Below are positions 62,201 through 64,000 of a stretch of 64,000 nt of DNA, piece by piece. Source of the DNA: Certhia americana. Lineage: Eukaryota; Chordata; Aves; Passeriformes; Certhiidae. The notes below the pieces were generated by a model, which was not told the origin of the DNA, made no database searches, and saw only the letters and a list, made by a program, of their open reading frames with translations. Within the stretch, counting starts at the first letter, position 1. Each line of letters starts with the position of its first letter. The stretch is taken from the NCBI GenBank assembly GCA_018697195.1, contig CM031871.1:373909-437908 (forward strand), given 5' to 3'. The position numbers and the translations under genes were made by a program.

Positions 62201-64000
62201 TCCCCTAATCTCTCTAGGCTGGACAAGACAAAGACCACTTGGCCTGGCACAGAGCCTACAGTTGAAGCACTTACTTGTGGCTCATCTGTGCTGCTGAACA
62301 TTCATCTGCCCCTATATTTGGTCTTGTGTGTTTGTTCATCAAACTAAGTGTCCTTTATCCCACCAATCTTCTGAGCCAATCCACGTGCTGAGGGCCCTGC
62401 CCAGCCTGTCATGTTGGGAGAGAGCCTTTAAATTGATGTGAATAGCTCTTCAGTTCTTACTTCCACTGAAAGCAATAATCGGGACCTTTATTGACCCACC
62501 ATTAACGGCCTCAAACTGAGCTTAATAGCTCACTAGATCTTTTCATCACCAGCACTGATGGCTTGGCACATCATGTTCCTTATTGGCTTGGTGCTCAGCA
62601 TCACCAGTTCCTTATTTGTACCTGTGCCCACCAGCAATAATCCAGGTGCTGCCTGACAATGATGTGAAGCATGTCAAATAAAGTGTCTCTACGAGCGTCT
62701 ATATTAACTACACTTTGTGATAAAGATCCAAAATAGGTTCATGTTTTGAGCATGTTACTAAATCAACACATGGGACTGAGCAAATGCTTCTTAGTACTGG
62801 GAAAGGACATCCAGGACATCAGTGACAACCATCCATGTTGTTTCAGGCTCCCTGAGGAGCCTTGCTCCAGTCAGTGTCCCTGGCTGCTCTTGGCAACAAA
62901 GAGAAATCAGTCTGGGGTACAAGGAAAATTCATGCTTAGACTTGAAGCAAAGAGACAACTGAGTAAGGGAAAGGGAGAACTTGGGGTGGATTGACACAAA
63001 GATTTCTTTGGGCACACAGCAATAATCAGGAGGAAAATCAGGGGAAGAAAAAAGAACACAACAAAAGCATTGCTGTCAACAGAGGCTGGAGAGAGGGGGC
63101 ACAGATAAATTGATTTTCTAAAAACATGGTCAGAACAGAGGGGAAAAGAGAAGGTAACTAGAGGCTATGCAAGCTTTAATACGGTTATATGGGTTATGGA
63201 CTGAAATGGTACTACACTGCAACAAGCAGGTGTTCCCGTGATCCCCCACACAGGCCACTACGCTGCTTCTAAGTCCATGCTGCTGCACTTCTGCTGCCAT
63301 ACTCTGCTTGGCTGGGCAGCAGCTCGGAGGGGAGACATCTATTTTCTGCTACACTCCCATTGTATTTGCAGCGCTGGGATACGCTTGCCAAGACTCAACC
63401 TTGCATCAGCACTACCTGTGTCACTGCCTTCCTCTCAGTCACCTTGTCATGGTCCCCAGCAGCAGATGAGACTGAACACTCCATGTGCTTCTTCGCTGAG
63501 GCCTTTCTCATTAACTCCACGTTTCCAATAGCAAATAAAAACAATTAGGTTAGAGGTCACCAGCTAGGTGACCAATAATTAGGTCACCAATTTTAGCCCT
63601 CCAAAGAGGGCTGTTGCCATTTCTTCTCCAGCAGGTGACTGCATGACTGCCTGAGGCTGAAGGCCTCTCAGAGCAGGATCCCAACAGCCCGGTACAGTGC
63701 TGCCTGCATTTAGCCCAGGCAGCTCATGGGCTTCTGCCAAGGTGCTTGGCCCAGGCATCATACCTCTGGCACCCCTTCTGTCTTCCCCTGGGGCTGCTCC
63801 CCATGATCCACATCCACATCAATGCCTCAGAAGTGCTGCCAGGCTGCTGCAGCAACACCGGGGACATCATTCCCTCTGCATTGTGGGAGCCCACAACCAC
63901 ATATCACAGGAAACTGGTGAGGTTCTGTGTGCCCAAAGCAATGCAGCAGAGTGGGCTCTCAGATGAACAGCTTGGTCTGAGGTCATTCAAGATCCAAGAA
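62201..64000. other. intergenic sequence after TMEM121B, nothing recognised
   Basis: About 1.8 kb of mixed composition with no exon, RNA gene or repeat family that I can support. In human the next gene would be HDHD5; none of it is seen here. Confidence 0.6.

Overview
This is a vertebrate nuclear window, almost certainly from a bird. Most of it is intron, with short exons bounded by GT/AG and compact, GC-rich promoters. The interspersed repeats are avian: CR1 LINE 3' ends and a solo LTR that resembles families common in songbirds and other Neoaves. The exact species cannot be told.

Layout. (1) Positions 1-34.7 kb hold the 3' half of CACNA1C (L-type calcium channel Cav1.2 alpha-1 subunit) on +. 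There are sixteen coding exons from the repeat IV voltage sensor to the stop codon, 818 residues in one continuous frame, then a roughly 7 kb 3'UTR. (2) Positions 35.9-56.7 kb hold a complete IL17RA (interleukin-17 receptor A) on +. It has a GC-rich promoter, thirteen coding exons and a predicted 853 residues ending in a SEFIR signalling domain. A CR1 3' end sits directly upstream of its promoter and a solo LTR lies in intron 1. (3) Positions 60.7-61.9 kb hold TMEM121B (formerly CECR6) on -, convergent with IL17RA. Its C-terminal 196 codons are clean. Its N-terminal half is recognisable but broken by many small insertions that look like sequencing error rather than decay. (4) The window ends in unassigned intergenic sequence.

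The gene order CACNA1C > IL17RA > < TMEM121B joins genes that in human lie on 12p13 (CACNA1C) and 22q11.1 (IL17RA, TMEM121B). It identifies the channel as Cav1.2 rather than Cav1.3 and marks a synteny junction. The three genes share no pathway; they are neighbours by descent.

The most unusual non-coding signal is a set of four roughly 30 bp repeats in the CACNA1C 3'UTR, each with a CCAAT box spaced 30, 30 and 32 bp apart. No clearly new biological system was found. Other points worth a second look are the error-laden TMEM121B 5' half, a near-perfect 73/74 bp tandem duplication, a 35 bp minisatellite, a 15 bp microexon in IL17RA, and a G-quadruplex motif with a nearby hairpin upstream of TMEM121B.
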